A stretch of DNA of 64,000 bases from Nocardioides luti (GCF_014212315.1 NZ_JACKXE010000001.1:3844001-3908000), one strand, 5' to 3'. Counted from the first letter of the stretch, positions 44,286 to 53,357 are shown. The notes: generated by a model not told the origin, from the letters alone. Numbers and translations are program-made.

Positions 44286-45781
44286 CGCCGTCCACCCCCT
44301 CCACGCCGTCGACCCACGAGGTCGGCCGCGAGCTCGCGCCCGTCGGCTGGTCCGGCCCGCCGACGGTCGCCCCGCGCCCGCTCGTCGCGACGACGATGCC
44401 GCTGATCCTGCCGATCAAGCAGCGACGCCGCCGGCGCCTGCACCTGCCGCACTGGCCGTCCCGGGTCCCGACCTGGTGGACCGTGGCCGGGCCGCTGCTG
44501 CTGGCCCTGGTCGTCGGCTTCGGCTCCGGCTACGTCCCCGAGAAGATGCTGCTCCTCGCCGTCGGGGCGGCTGCCCTGGGCGGCCTGCTGCTGCGGGTCG
44601 AGTGGGCGGCACTGGCGGTGGTGGGCACGGCGGTCTTCGAGGACTACCTCGTCCAGGTCGACCCACGCGTCGTCAAGGGCCTGGCCGTCCTCCTCATCGG
44701 CTCGTGGCTGCTGCGCCGGTGCGCCGGACGCCTGCACAGCCGCCCCCGCAGCGCGGTGCTCGTGGCCGCCCTGGTCTTCGTCGTCGTGCTGCTGCTCAGC
44801 ACCGCCGTGCACAACAACGGGACCACGGGGCTCGCCGTGCTGCTGCGGTACGCCGGCTTCCTCGGCGTGCTGTTCGTGCTCACCGACGTGCTCCGCGGGA
44901 TCCTGCCGCCCGTGCGGCTCGCCCGTGTGTACGTCGCAGCCTGCGCGCTCGCCTCGCTGTGCGGGATCGTGTCGTACTTCCTCGGCGAGGACCGCCGGGT
45001 CGGCGGCCCGATCGGTGACCCCAACGACTTCGCGTTCTTCCTGCTGCCGGCGATCGCGCTGGCCATCGGCGTACGCCGCTCGGGCAAGCGCCGCTGGCCC
45101 TACGACCTCGCGGCGGCCGTGATCGCCTTCGGCGTGATCGGCACGCTCTCGCGGGGTGCCCTGCTGGGAGCCGCCGTGATGCTGCTCTTCGGGCTGTTGA
45201 CCCGGATGGTCCGCGTGCGTGCGGCGGTCGGCCTGCTGGTGGTGCTCGGCACCGCGGTGTCCTTCACCGCGGCGGCGTTCCCCGAGCTGGTCGACGTGAG
45301 CCTGCACCAGAAGAGCTACGTCGCCGGGCAGAACGTCTCCGAGCGGCTCGACCTCTGGAAGGCCGCCGGCCAGATGACGGTCGAGAACCCCGTCCTCGGG
45401 CTGGGCCCGGGGTCCTTCTCGCTCTACCACCGCGACTACATGGGCTCGCTGCCCGTCGACATCAACCACCCGCTCGACGTCGCCCACAACACCTGGCTCG
45501 AGGCCTCCAGCGAGCTCGGTTTCGCGGGGCTGCTCGCCCTGGTCGCCATCTTCCTCGTCGCGTTCGCGGGCGCCTGGTCGCGCTGGCGCCGGGACCACGA
45601 CCCGCTCGCCGGCGCCGTGTGCGCGGCGATGCTGGGCACCATGACGGCCGCCTCGTTCGTCAGCGAGCAGTACTACCTCCCGCTGTGGCTGCTCAGCGCC
45701 TTCGGTGCGGCCCTTGCGGTGCACCGCTCCGACCCGGTCGAGCCGACCGGTGCCACCGATCCCACGCGGCCGACCCGCTGA
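44279..45781 (+). CDS. O-antigen ligase/polymerase (Wzy-like) membrane protein
   Basis: A 500-aa protein with about 10-12 membrane helices starting near residue 65, after a Pro/Thr-rich and Arg-rich cytoplasmic N-terminus. The large periplasmic loop near 340-400 (SERLDLWKAAGQMTVENPVLGLGPGSF, then HNTWLEASSELG) matches the Wzy_C/O-antigen-ligase pattern with conserved Arg and His residues. It would join repeat units into polymer or attach them to an acceptor outside the membrane. The start ATG overlaps the deacetylase stop and its stop overlaps the next start (TGATG). Which of polymerase or ligase is right cannot be told from sequence alone. Confidence 0.82.
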   Translation: MVTPSTPSTPSTHEVGRELAPVGWSGPPTVAPRPLVATTMPLILPIKQRRRRRLHLPHWPSRVPTWWTVAGPLLLALVVGFGSGYVPEKMLLLAVGAAALGGLLLRVEWAALAVVGTAVFEDYLVQVDPRVVKGLAVLLIGSWLLRRCAGRLHSRPRSAVLVAALVFVVVLLLSTAVHNNGTTGLAVLLRYAGFLGVLFVLTDVLRGILPPVRLARVYVAACALASLCGIVSYFLGEDRRVGGPIGDPNDFAFFLLPAIALAIGVRRSGKRRWPYDLAAAVIAFGVIGTLSRGALLGAAVMLLFGLLTRMVRVRAAVGLLVVLGTAVSFTAAAFPELVDVSLHQKSYVAGQNVSERLDLWKAAGQMTVENPVLGLGPGSFSLYHRDYMGSLPVDINHPLDVAHNTWLEASSELGFAGLLALVAIFLVAFAGAWSRWRRDHDPLAGAVCAAMLGTMTAASFVSEQYYLPLWLLSAFGAALAVHRSDPVEPTGATDPTRPTR

Positions 45782-46884
45782 TGCGCGTCGTCCAGCTGCT
45801 GACCCAGGAGGTCGGCGGACCGGTCGACCACGCGGTCGACGTGGCCGTGGGCCTGGCCGCCCGGGGGATCGACAGCCACCTCGTGGGGCCGGCCTCCGCC
45901 GGGACCGACCGGGCCCGCGCCGCCGGGGTGACCTGGCACGACCTCGCGATGCGGCACAAGACCGACGCGTCCGGCGGGATCGCGGTCGCCCGCCGGCTGC
46001 GTGACCTCGCACCGGACGTCCTCCACCTGCAGGACCGCCGGGCCGGCTGGGTCGGGCGGGGCCTCGGGCGCACCTTCGGGGGCGCGGCGGTGGTCTACAC
46101 GCTGCACGGCGTCGCGGACGGGCTCTCGGACCTGGTGCCGGGCAACACCCGCGCCGCGCCGCGGCGGCGCCGCGACCACCTGTACTACCTCACCGGCGAG
46201 CGTGCGGTGACGCGCTGGGGCCGCGCCCGCGTCGTGGTGCCGAGCGGCGCCGTGGCCCGCTTCGCGACCGACCACATCGGGCTGGACCCGTCGATCGTCG
46301 ACGTGGTCCCGAACGGCGTCGACGAGCAGCGGTTCCGCCCCTCCGCGCCACCCGCCGGTCCCACCACCGCGCTCTGGCTGGGCGTGCTGACCGAGGTGAA
46401 GCGCCTCGACACGCTCCTCGACGCCGCCGAGGACGTGCCCGACCTCCGGCTGCTCGTGGTGGGGGACGGCCCCCTCCGCGACCAGGTCGTACGACGGGTG
46501 GCCGGCGCCGCCCTGGCGGGGCGGGTGGACCTCCGCGGCCGCGTCGCGGACCCGGTGCCCGTCTTCGCCGAGGCACACCTCTTCGCGCTGACGTCGGCCG
46601 CCGAGAACTGCCCCCTGGCGATGCTCCAGGCGATGTCGGCCGGGCTGCCGGTGGTCTCCACCGCGGTCGGCGGCATCCCCGAGGTGGTCCGCGACGGCAC
46701 CGACGGCGTCCTGGTCGGGGTCGACGACAGCGCCGGCCTGGCGGCCGGGCTGCGCCGGCTGACCGACGACCCGGCCCTGCGCTCGGCCATGGGGGCGTCG
46801 GCGCGGGCCCGGATCCTCGACGGCTACACCCTCGACCAGTGCGTCGACTCTCTGCTCGCGGTCTACGCGAAGGCGCGCAGGTGA
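45781..46884 (+). CDS. GT4-type glycosyltransferase A
   Basis: A 367-aa retaining glycosyltransferase of the GT-B fold. The N-terminal domain opens MRVVQLLTQEVGGPVDHAV. The C-terminal donor domain has NGVDEQRF and the GT4 pattern FALTSAAENCPLAMLQAMSAGLPVVSTAVGGIPE, with the E-x7-E-type acids. It would add one sugar to the lipid-linked intermediate on the cytoplasmic face. It overlaps the preceding stop by one base and the next start by 4 bp, so it is deep inside the operon. Donor and acceptor are unknown. Confidence 0.9.
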   Translation: MRVVQLLTQEVGGPVDHAVDVAVGLAARGIDSHLVGPASAGTDRARAAGVTWHDLAMRHKTDASGGIAVARRLRDLAPDVLHLQDRRAGWVGRGLGRTFGGAAVVYTLHGVADGLSDLVPGNTRAAPRRRRDHLYYLTGERAVTRWGRARVVVPSGAVARFATDHIGLDPSIVDVVPNGVDEQRFRPSAPPAGPTTALWLGVLTEVKRLDTLLDAAEDVPDLRLLVVGDGPLRDQVVRRVAGAALAGRVDLRGRVADPVPVFAEAHLFALTSAAENCPLAMLQAMSAGLPVVSTAVGGIPEVVRDGTDGVLVGVDDSAGLAAGLRRLTDDPALRSAMGASARARILDGYTLDQCVDSLLAVYAKARR

Positions 46885-47951
46885 GGCTGCTCACGGTCAT
46901 CGCCGAGCTCGGCTCCGGAGGAGCGGAGACGGTGGTGGACGACCTGGCCCGCCACGCCCTGGCCGGGGGCGACCTGGTCGACCTGGCGAGCGACGGCGGG
47001 TGGCGGGCCGACGAGCTGGCCCGGGAGGGCGCGGCGCTGGTCCGGCTGCCGCTGCGCTCGTCGGACCCGGCCGACCTGGCGCGGTCGGTGCTGCGGCTGC
47101 GTCGCCACGTGCGGCAGGCCCCGCCGGACGTCGTGCACGCCCACAACGTCCGCGCCACGCTGGCCGCGCACCTCGGCACCCGGTGGCCCCGGCGCCGTCC
47201 GCCCCTGGTCACAACCGTGCACGGGCTGGATGCCGGCGACTACCCGCGCGCCGCGCGGGTGCTGCAGCGCTGCGCGGACCGGGTGGTCGCCGTCTCCGAC
47301 GACGTGGCCGAGCGGCTTCGGGCGGCCGGGCTGCCCGACGACCGGCTGGTCGTGATCGAGAACGCCGTCCCGGCTCCCGTGCTCCCGGCGCCCGCGGTCG
47401 CCCGCGCCGCGCTCGGCCTGCCGGCCGACGCGCCCGTCGGCCTGTGCGTCGCCCGGCTGGAGGCGCCCAAGCGCCACGACCTGCTCGTGGAGGCCTGGCG
47501 CACCCTCCCGGACGACGCGGTGCTGCTGGTCGCGGGGGAGGGCAGCGGCCGTGCGGCGCTGGAGCGGCAGGTCGCGGCCGCCGGGCTGGGCGCGCGGGTC
47601 CGGCTGCTCGGCGAGCGCCACGACGTACCCCTCCTGCTCGCCGCGGCGGACCTCCTGGTCCTGCCGAGCGACCGCGAGGGGCTCCCGATGGCGGTGCTCG
47701 AGGCGATGGCGGCCGGTGTCCCCGTCGTGGCCAGCGCCGTTGGAGGTTTGAGGTCCCTGGATCGGGCTACACTCGAGCTGGTGGCCCCCGGCTCGGCGGA
47801 GGCGCTGGCGGCGGCCCTCGGGTCCGTGCTGGCGGACCGACCCGGAGCCGCGGTTCGGGCCCACCGCGCCCAAGAGGCCGTTTCGCAACGGTATTCGTCG
47901 TCTGCGATGCGGCTTGCCTACCAGAACCTCTTTACTGTTCAGATTGGTTGA
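46881..47951 (+). CDS. GT4-type glycosyltransferase B
   Basis: A 356-aa GT-B glycosyltransferase. It has the opening GSGGAETVVDDLARHALAGG, typical of GT4, the acceptor-side DVVHAHNVRATLAAHLG, and the donor site VLPSDREGLPMAVLEAMAAGVPVVASAVGG. The GTG at 46881 overlaps the previous stop by GTGA. The last 25 codons are less GC-rich than the rest (for example TTT ACT GTT CAG ATT), which could mark the edge of an older junction. It is the last gene before a 174-bp promoter-like gap. Its sugar is unknown. Confidence 0.9.
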   Translation: MRLLTVIAELGSGGAETVVDDLARHALAGGDLVDLASDGGWRADELAREGAALVRLPLRSSDPADLARSVLRLRRHVRQAPPDVVHAHNVRATLAAHLGTRWPRRRPPLVTTVHGLDAGDYPRAARVLQRCADRVVAVSDDVAERLRAAGLPDDRLVVIENAVPAPVLPAPAVARAALGLPADAPVGLCVARLEAPKRHDLLVEAWRTLPDDAVLLVAGEGSGRAALERQVAAAGLGARVRLLGERHDVPLLLAAADLLVLPSDREGLPMAVLEAMAAGVPVVASAVGGLRSLDRATLELVAPGSAEALAAALGSVLADRPGAAVRAHRAQEAVSQRYSSSAMRLAYQNLFTVQIG

Positions 47952-48070
47952 ACGGGGTCGTAACCTGACCGTGACCCGTTCGTTGAGCACGTGTAGGTCC
48001 ACACCGGGTCGGCTGATCGCTGTGCCCGGTCGCTACAAATCGTTCTCCGCTCGGGGGGGAGTGCGGTTCG

Positions 48071-48113
48071 GGAAGATCTTCCGGATCGAACTGGTCGTGT
48101 GCGTGCCGCACAC
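48071..48113 (+). promoter_or_regulatory. Two palindromes before the chain-length gene
   Basis: GGAAGATCTTCC (48071-48082) is a perfect 12-bp palindrome. GTGTGCG (48097-48103) and CGCACAC (48107-48113) form a 7-bp dyad 12 bp before the ATG at 48126. They sit in the 174-bp gap between the two parts of the locus, so this may be a separate regulated promoter. No clear -10/-35 pair was found. Confidence 0.35.
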
Positions 48114-48125
48114 GTTGGGGGAGCA

Positions 48126-49394
48126 ATGGAACTGAGGGATGTCGCAGGAGCGCTGTGGAGGCAGCGTCTCCTCGTGCTGCTGATCCTCGTCGCGGTCGGC
48201 GCTGCCGTCGCGCTGGGACTCAAGGCCGCGCCGAAGACCTATGACGCAACCGCCACCGTGTCCACCGTCGCGGCTCCGGGGGTCGACACCCCCAGCGAGG
48301 ACCTCGACGCCCTGCGCGGCACGCTCGGCGAGCTCGCCAACTCGCGCGCCGTCCTGCAGGACGTGCAGGCCCAGGTCGACTCCGGCCGCTCGCTCGACGA
48401 GCTGCGCCGTGAGATCTCCGGCCACTGGGTGACCGGGACCGTCCTCATCGAGATCACGGTGTCGGACGCCGACCCCGTGCTCGCGGCGAAGATCGCCAAC
48501 ACCGTCGCGGCCGTGCTGCCGCAGCACGACCCGAGCAACAACGCCTTCGGGTTCACCACCAGCAACCCGGCGCAGCCGCCGGTGACGTACTCCAGCCCGA
48601 ACCTGCTTCTCGGGGTCGGCGTGGGCGGTCTGCTGGCGCTGGTCCTCGCGACCTGCGGCGCCGTGGTCCGCGACCGTCGTACCAACACCGTCGACGACGC
48701 CGCCGGCATGGAGGAGGCCGCCGAGGCCCCCGTCCTGGCGCACGTCGCCCCGCCGCGCGACCCCACGACGCTGCCCGCGCTCTACCCGGGCACGTCGGCC
48801 GCCGACGTCTTCCGCCACCTGCGCATCGCGCTCGAGGCGGAGGCCAGTTCGGAGCCCGTCACCCAGGTCGTCGTCACCGGCGTGACCAGCGGCGACGTCA
48901 ACGTGTGGCTCGGTGCGAACCTCGCCATCTCCCTGGCCAACGTCGGGCGCCGGGTGCTCCTGGTCGACGGCCGGATCGGTGACCGTCACGGTCGCCCGAT
49001 CGCCGCCGAGCCCGACACCCCGGGCCTCTACGAGCTGCTCACCGGCGGCGACTTCGACGCCGCGCTCAGCCCCGGCCCCGTCGAGCTGCTCACCGTGCTG
49101 CCCTCGGGCAACTGGGGCGGCGCGCCGACCGAGACCCTGGTCGAGACGCAGTTCGCCCGGGCCATGGCCCAGGCGAAGGAGCGCTTCGACATCGTCGTCG
49201 TGCTGGCTCCGCCGCTCGACGTCTCCGACGACGCGCGGGTGATGGCGGCCGGTGGGTCGCTGCTGCTCGCCGTGCCGGAGGGCGGGCTCTCGCCCGCCGA
49301 CCTGCGCACCCACGTGGACCGGATCCGCTCGGTGGGCGTTCGCATCCTCGGCACGGTCCTCGTGGGCCGTCGCGCCGAGCGCGTCTCCGCCTGA
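48126..49394 (+). CDS. Wzz-type chain-length protein with a degenerate ATPase domain
   Basis: A 422-aa polysaccharide co-polymerase: short cytoplasmic N-terminus, membrane helix (about 13-32), extracellular coil region (about 40-155), second helix (about 160-182), and a cytoplasmic domain like a bacterial tyrosine kinase (BY-kinase). The kinase site is ruined: the Walker A region VTSGDVNVWLGANLAIS (252-269) is shorter than usual and lacks the GKS/T. The Walker A' region reads LLVDGRIG, not LLVDADLR. The Walker B strand VVVLAPPLDVSDDA lacks the usual Asp. There is no C-terminal Tyr cluster. It should still set polymer length but not phosphorylate. GGGGGAGC precedes the ATG. Confidence 0.87.
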   Translation: MELRDVAGALWRQRLLVLLILVAVGAAVALGLKAAPKTYDATATVSTVAAPGVDTPSEDLDALRGTLGELANSRAVLQDVQAQVDSGRSLDELRREISGHWVTGTVLIEITVSDADPVLAAKIANTVAAVLPQHDPSNNAFGFTTSNPAQPPVTYSSPNLLLGVGVGGLLALVLATCGAVVRDRRTNTVDDAAGMEEAAEAPVLAHVAPPRDPTTLPALYPGTSAADVFRHLRIALEAEASSEPVTQVVVTGVTSGDVNVWLGANLAISLANVGRRVLLVDGRIGDRHGRPIAAEPDTPGLYELLTGGDFDAALSPGPVELLTVLPSGNWGGAPTETLVETQFARAMAQAKERFDIVVVLAPPLDVSDDARVMAAGGSLLLAVPEGGLSPADLRTHVDRIRSVGVRILGTVLVGRRAERVSA

Positions 49395-49408
49395 TCCTGA
49401 CCCGACCC

Positions 49409-50569
49409 ATGCCGTCACGGGAAACCGGCGCGTCCGTACCCGGCCGCCTCCACGTCCTGCACGTCGCCCAGCCCACCACCGAGGGCGTGGCCGGCGTGGC
49501 GCTGACGTATGTCCGCGACCAGCTCGAGCGCGGCTGGGACGTCTCGGTGGCCTGTCCCTCGGACGGGTGGCTCGGCTACGAGACCCGCGAGCTCGGGGCC
49601 GGCGTGAGCTGGTGGGACGCCACCCGCGAGCCGGGCACCGACGTGCTGGGGGAGTCCCTGCGCCTCGGCCGGATCATCGCCCGTCGCCGTCCGGACGTCG
49701 TGCACCTGCACAGCGCCAAGGCCGGTCTCGTCGGCCGCCTGGTGCTCCGGGGCCGCACCCCCACGATCTTCCAGCCGCACGCTTGGTCGTTCCTGGCGGC
49801 CACCGGCGCCACGCGTCGCGCCGCCCTGGCCTGGGAGCGCTACGCGATGCGCTGGACCAGCGAGCTGCTGTGCGTGAGCGAGAGCGAGCGCGAGCTCGGC
49901 GTCGAGCACGGCATCACCGGACCGACCACGGTCGCGGCCAACGGCGTCGACCTCAGCATCCTGCGCCCGGTGAGCGACCAGGGCCGCAAGGCCGCGCGCT
50001 TCCGGCTCGGCCTCACCGACGCGCCGACCGTCGTCTGCGTGGGTCGGCTGGCCCGCCAGAAGGGACAGGAGGACCTCCTCGCGGCCTGGCCGAAGGTCCG
50101 CGCCCGGATCCCCGACGCCCAGCTGATGCTGGTCGGCGAGGGGCCCGACCGGGAGCTGCTCGAGCGTCAGGTCGAGCCCGGCAGCGGCGTCCGGCTGGTC
50201 GGCAACCGCACGGACGTGCCCCTCTGGCTCGCCGCCGCCGACGTGGTCGCGGTGCCCTCGCGCTGGGAGGGCATGGCGCTCGCGCCCCTCGAGGCGATGG
50301 CCTCGGCCCGCAGCGTGGTCGTCACCGACGTCACCGGCATCGCCGAGAGCGTGCCGCCGCTGGCCGGCGCCATGGTGCCCCCGGGCAGCCCCGACGACCT
50401 CGCGATGGAGCTGGCGACCCGGCTCGAGGACCCCCAGCTCGCGGAGGACGAGGGCTGGTCCGGCCGCGCCCACGTGGAAGAACACCACGACGCCGCCCGC
50501 TCCGCCGCGGACCTCGCCCGGATGTGCCTGCGCCTCACCGCCCAACGCCAGCGCCGCTCGCTCGTCTGA
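49409..50569 (+). CDS. GT4-type glycosyltransferase C
   Basis: A 386-aa GT-B glycosyltransferase. It shows VAGVALTYVRDQLERGWDV near the start, VHLHSAKAGLVGRL, GRLARQKGQEDLLAAW, and the donor site VPSRWEGMALAPLEAMASARSVVVTDVTG. The WEGMALAPLEAM motif is the E-x7-E signature of GT4. It starts 14 nt after the chain-length gene and ends 15 nt before the convergent phosphotransferase gene, with a weak 6-bp hairpin (50572-50586) between. It would extend the lipid-linked repeat unit; the linkage is unknown. Confidence 0.9.
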   Translation: MPSRETGASVPGRLHVLHVAQPTTEGVAGVALTYVRDQLERGWDVSVACPSDGWLGYETRELGAGVSWWDATREPGTDVLGESLRLGRIIARRRPDVVHLHSAKAGLVGRLVLRGRTPTIFQPHAWSFLAATGATRRAALAWERYAMRWTSELLCVSESERELGVEHGITGPTTVAANGVDLSILRPVSDQGRKAARFRLGLTDAPTVVCVGRLARQKGQEDLLAAWPKVRARIPDAQLMLVGEGPDRELLERQVEPGSGVRLVGNRTDVPLWLAAADVVAVPSRWEGMALAPLEAMASARSVVVTDVTGIAESVPPLAGAMVPPGSPDDLAMELATRLEDPQLAEDEGWSGRAHVEEHHDAARSAADLARMCLRLTAQRQRRSLV

Positions 50570-50584
50570 GCGACGACCGGGTCG

Positions 50585-51517
50585 TCAGTCCTGCACGGCC
50601 TTGGCGATCGCGATGCAGCGGGTGATCCAGTCGCGCTCCCCGGCGTCCAGCGCCCGGCGCTCGCGCTCGGCGTCCTGCAGCGACCAGCTCGCGTTCACGA
50701 CCATCCGGACCACGACCCAGTCGCGGGCCAGGTCCTCGTCGAGGCCGGCGGTGTCCACCAGCGTGTGGAAGCGGTGGCGTACGCCGGCCCGCACGTCGCC
50801 CGCCGCCACCAGGCGCTCCCAGCAGTTCCACAGGGCCGGCGCGGGCTCGTAGTGCTGGTCGCCGGCCATCGGCTTCGGGTCGATGACCAGCCAGGGCTCG
50901 CGGTCCGCCGCGAGCACGTTGTGCTGGTGGAGGTCGCCGTGCACGATCACCGGCCGCTCGGGCGGTGCCGCCAGGAGGTCGGCCGCGAGGTGCCGGGCCT
51001 GGTCGACGAGGCGGTGCGGGAGGGGTGCGTCGCGGGGGAGCGCGGCCAGCGGCTCGACCCAGCGCCCGACGTACGACCCGACCGTGGCCAGCTGGGGCGG
51101 CGCCGGTCGCCGGATCCGGCCGTAGAGGTCGCCCAGCACCTCGCAGGCCGCGGTGTCGTCCAGGTCGGCGAGGTCGCGCTCGTGCAGGCGCTCGAGCAGC
51201 AGTGCGCGGCGACCGGGGTCGGCGCGGACCAGGCGGACCACCCCGTGACCGCCCCAGTGCTGGAGCGCGAGCGCCTCGTGCCGCGACTCGTCGTCGCCGT
51301 CGAAGGTGATCTTGAGGGCCTGGCGCTCGCCCGTCCGGCCGGTCACGGGCAGCACCAGCGAGCAGTGGCCGTGCCACGCCGCGCCGTCGGGGGCCAGCTC
51401 CCACTCGTCGAGGAGCACGCCGGCGAGGGCGGGGAGCCGGTCCAGCCAGGCGCCCCAGTCCGGCCCGAGCGCACGCTGCTGCTCGAGGCCGGCGGGGATC
51501 GGGGGGCGGACGCTCAC
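50585..51517 (-). CDS. Streptomycin 6-kinase-like phosphotransferase (APH_6_hur type)
   Basis: A 310-aa kinase-fold protein of the APH(6)/hydroxyurea-resistance type. The N-lobe has RTGERQALKITFDGDDESRHEALALQHW, with the ATP Lys and the helix Glu. The catalytic loop is VIVHGDLHQHNVL, and the metal Asp is in LVIDPKPMAGD. These fit PF04655. Such genes are common in antibiotic-free actinobacteria, and many do not confer resistance; the true substrate is unknown. It is the only gene of the locus on the opposite strand, lying between glycosyltransferase C and the priming enzyme. The GTG at 51517 has GGGGGC immediately before it. Confidence 0.85.
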   Translation of the reverse strand: MSVRPPIPAGLEQQRALGPDWGAWLDRLPALAGVLLDEWELAPDGAAWHGHCSLVLPVTGRTGERQALKITFDGDDESRHEALALQHWGGHGVVRLVRADPGRRALLLERLHERDLADLDDTAACEVLGDLYGRIRRPAPPQLATVGSYVGRWVEPLAALPRDAPLPHRLVDQARHLAADLLAAPPERPVIVHGDLHQHNVLAADREPWLVIDPKPMAGDQHYEPAPALWNCWERLVAAGDVRAGVRHRFHTLVDTAGLDEDLARDWVVVRMVVNASWSLQDAERERRALDAGERDWITRCIAIAKAVQD

Positions 51518-51644
51518 GCCCCCATGGTGACCGGTGACCGGTGAGGCGCCGTCACACCCGCCTCATTCGGTGATCTGCGTCCCATGTGCCACAAAAGGTG
51601 TCACACAGCGTGACAACAGGCGTTCTTTGCCGTTGTATGGGGTA

Positions 51645-51687
51645 CTAGTTCGAAATAACTAGGTATCGCCTAGTCATTTCGAACTAG
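51645..51687. promoter_or_regulatory. 43-bp CTAG-rich inverted repeat before the priming enzyme
   Basis: Arms of 19 nt (51645-51663 and 51669-51687) match except at one position, around the 5-nt centre TATCG. The outer ends are CTAGTTCGAA and TTCGAACTAG. The repeat contains CTAG four times, a rare tetramer, and is AT-rich beside its neighbours. It lies 90 bp before the start of the priming glycosylphosphotransferase. A smaller dyad (TGTCAC at 51599, GTGACA at 51610) lies upstream. Together with the 259-bp gap (51518-51776) it is probably a regulated promoter region. Confidence 0.6.
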
Positions 51688-51776
51688 ATCGGCTCCAGCA
51701 CCGCCAACTCGGGGACCGTCGCCCCATGCGACGGATCGGTGCTCGCGCCACCAGTTGAGTTGCCGGGGGGCAAACT

Positions 51777-53357
51777 GTGCGCGTACGTCTGATCGACATC
51801 CTGCCGTGGCTGCGGAGCATTCGTCCGCTGCTGACGCTGGTCGACCCGGTCGCCGTCCTGCTGGCGGGGCTGTTGGTCCACGGCAGCGTCCCGCTGCTCG
51901 CGACCGTCGGCGCCGCCGGCGCCGCCACCCTCGTGTCCCGCGGGGCCGACCTGCACCGCTCGCGCCTGGTGCTGTCCGTCCTCGAGGACATGCCCAAGCT
52001 GCTGATGGCCGCCGTCGTCGGCACCGTCACGATGGCCGCGCTCACGCCCCGCCCCGACCTCGGTCCCCGCGGCAGCTGGACGCTGCTGGCGACCTTCGGC
52101 GGCCTGTCGTTCGTGCTGCTCGTCGTGCTCCGCGTCGCGGTGTACGCCGGTGCGCACTCGCTGCGCCGCAGCGGCCGCAGCGCCCACCCCGTGATCATCG
52201 TCGGCGCGGGCGTCGTCGGGCGCCGGCTGGCCGAGGCCTTCGCCACCAAGCGCGAGTACGGCCTCGTCCCCGTCGGCATGATCGACACCGCGCCCGAGCT
52301 GAGCGCCCGCGACCTGCCCGTGCCGCTCCTGGGCGGTGTCGGCGACCTCCACCGGGCGATGGCCGACCTCGGCGTCGACGACGTCGTCTTCGCCTTCCCC
52401 GGCCCGCCTGACGACGAGACCCTGTCGGTCGTCCGCGACTGCGTGAAGAGCGACCACCAGGTCTTCGTGGTCCCGCGCTTCTTCGAGATGATGGGCCTGG
52501 ACCACCACCGTCGCGTCGAGGTCGTCCGCGACGTCGCCGTGATGCGGCTGCGCCGGACCGGCCTCCGCCCGCACACCCTGCTGCTCAAGCGCCTCGTCGA
52601 CGTGGTGCTCTCCGCCGGCGCCCTGGTCGCCCTGTCGCCGATCCTGGCGGTGTGCGCGATCGCCGTCCGCCTCGAGACCGGCCCCGGCGTGATCTTCCGC
52701 CAGACCCGCGTCGGCCTGGGGGGCCGCACCTTCACGCTCTTCAAGTTCCGCTCGCTCAAGCCTGCCACGGAGTCCGAGAGCGCCACGCAGTGGAACATCG
52801 ACCTCGACGACCGGCTCGGCCCGGTAGGCCGCTTCCTGCGCCGCACCAGCCTCGACGAGCTCCCGCAGCTCGTGAACGTGCTGCGCGGCGACATGAGCCT
52901 CGTCGGCCCGCGCCCCGAGCGCCCGTTCTTCGTCCGCGAGTTCTCCAAGAAGCAGCGCCGCTACGACGACCGTCACCGCGTGCAGACCGGCCTCACCGGC
53001 TGGGCGCAGGTCAACGACCTGCGCGGCGACACCTCGATCGACGACCGCGTGCGCTTCGACAACTACTACATCGAGAACTGGTCGCTGTGGGGCGACGTCA
53101 AGATCATGTTCCGCACCGTCGGTGCCCTGGGGCGCTCCGAGCCCGAGGCACGGGTCATCCCGCTCACGGGCTCCACCGCGAAGCCGCTGCCCCCGGCACA
53201 GCAGGCGAGCCCCGGTCGCCAGGCCGTCCCCGGTCCGCGGGCGCCGCGCAGCATCCAGGCGCCGACCCGCGACAAGCGCCCGTCGCGCAACGTGCCGTCC
53301 GTCCCGTCCGGGCCGGACAAGCGCGACGGCATGGACACCACGCGGCTGCTGGGCTGA
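51777..53357 (+). CDS. Polyprenyl-phosphate glycosyl-1-phosphate transferase (priming enzyme)
   Basis: The initiating enzyme of exopolysaccharide synthesis, 526 aa; it moves a sugar-1-phosphate from a UDP-sugar to undecaprenyl phosphate. The N-terminus has 4-5 membrane helices (to about residue 130). A CoA-binding-like Rossmann domain follows (VIIVGAGVVGRRLAEAFATK, about 140-230). A re-entrant helix (about 275-300) precedes the catalytic domain: RQTRVGLGGRTFTLFKFRS, TSLDELPQLVNVLRGDMSLV and GPRPERPFF, with the DE pair in SLDELP. The last ~75 residues are a Pro/Arg-rich, likely disordered tail. The GTG at 51777 follows GGGGGGCAAACT. Which sugar it transfers is not visible. Confidence 0.92.
   Translation: MRVRLIDILPWLRSIRPLLTLVDPVAVLLAGLLVHGSVPLLATVGAAGAATLVSRGADLHRSRLVLSVLEDMPKLLMAAVVGTVTMAALTPRPDLGPRGSWTLLATFGGLSFVLLVVLRVAVYAGAHSLRRSGRSAHPVIIVGAGVVGRRLAEAFATKREYGLVPVGMIDTAPELSARDLPVPLLGGVGDLHRAMADLGVDDVVFAFPGPPDDETLSVVRDCVKSDHQVFVVPRFFEMMGLDHHRRVEVVRDVAVMRLRRTGLRPHTLLLKRLVDVVLSAGALVALSPILAVCAIAVRLETGPGVIFRQTRVGLGGRTFTLFKFRSLKPATESESATQWNIDLDDRLGPVGRFLRRTSLDELPQLVNVLRGDMSLVGPRPERPFFVREFSKKQRRYDDRHRVQTGLTGWAQVNDLRGDTSIDDRVRFDNYYIENWSLWGDVKIMFRTVGALGRSEPEARVIPLTGSTAKPLPPAQQASPGRQAVPGPRAPRSIQAPTRDKRPSRNVPSVPSGPDKRDGMDTTRLLG

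Noticed and set aside
50585..51517. Streptomycin resistance gene
   Set aside because: The APH(6)-like fold is clear, but such kinases are widespread in actinobacteria without giving resistance, and no drug-related neighbours exist.
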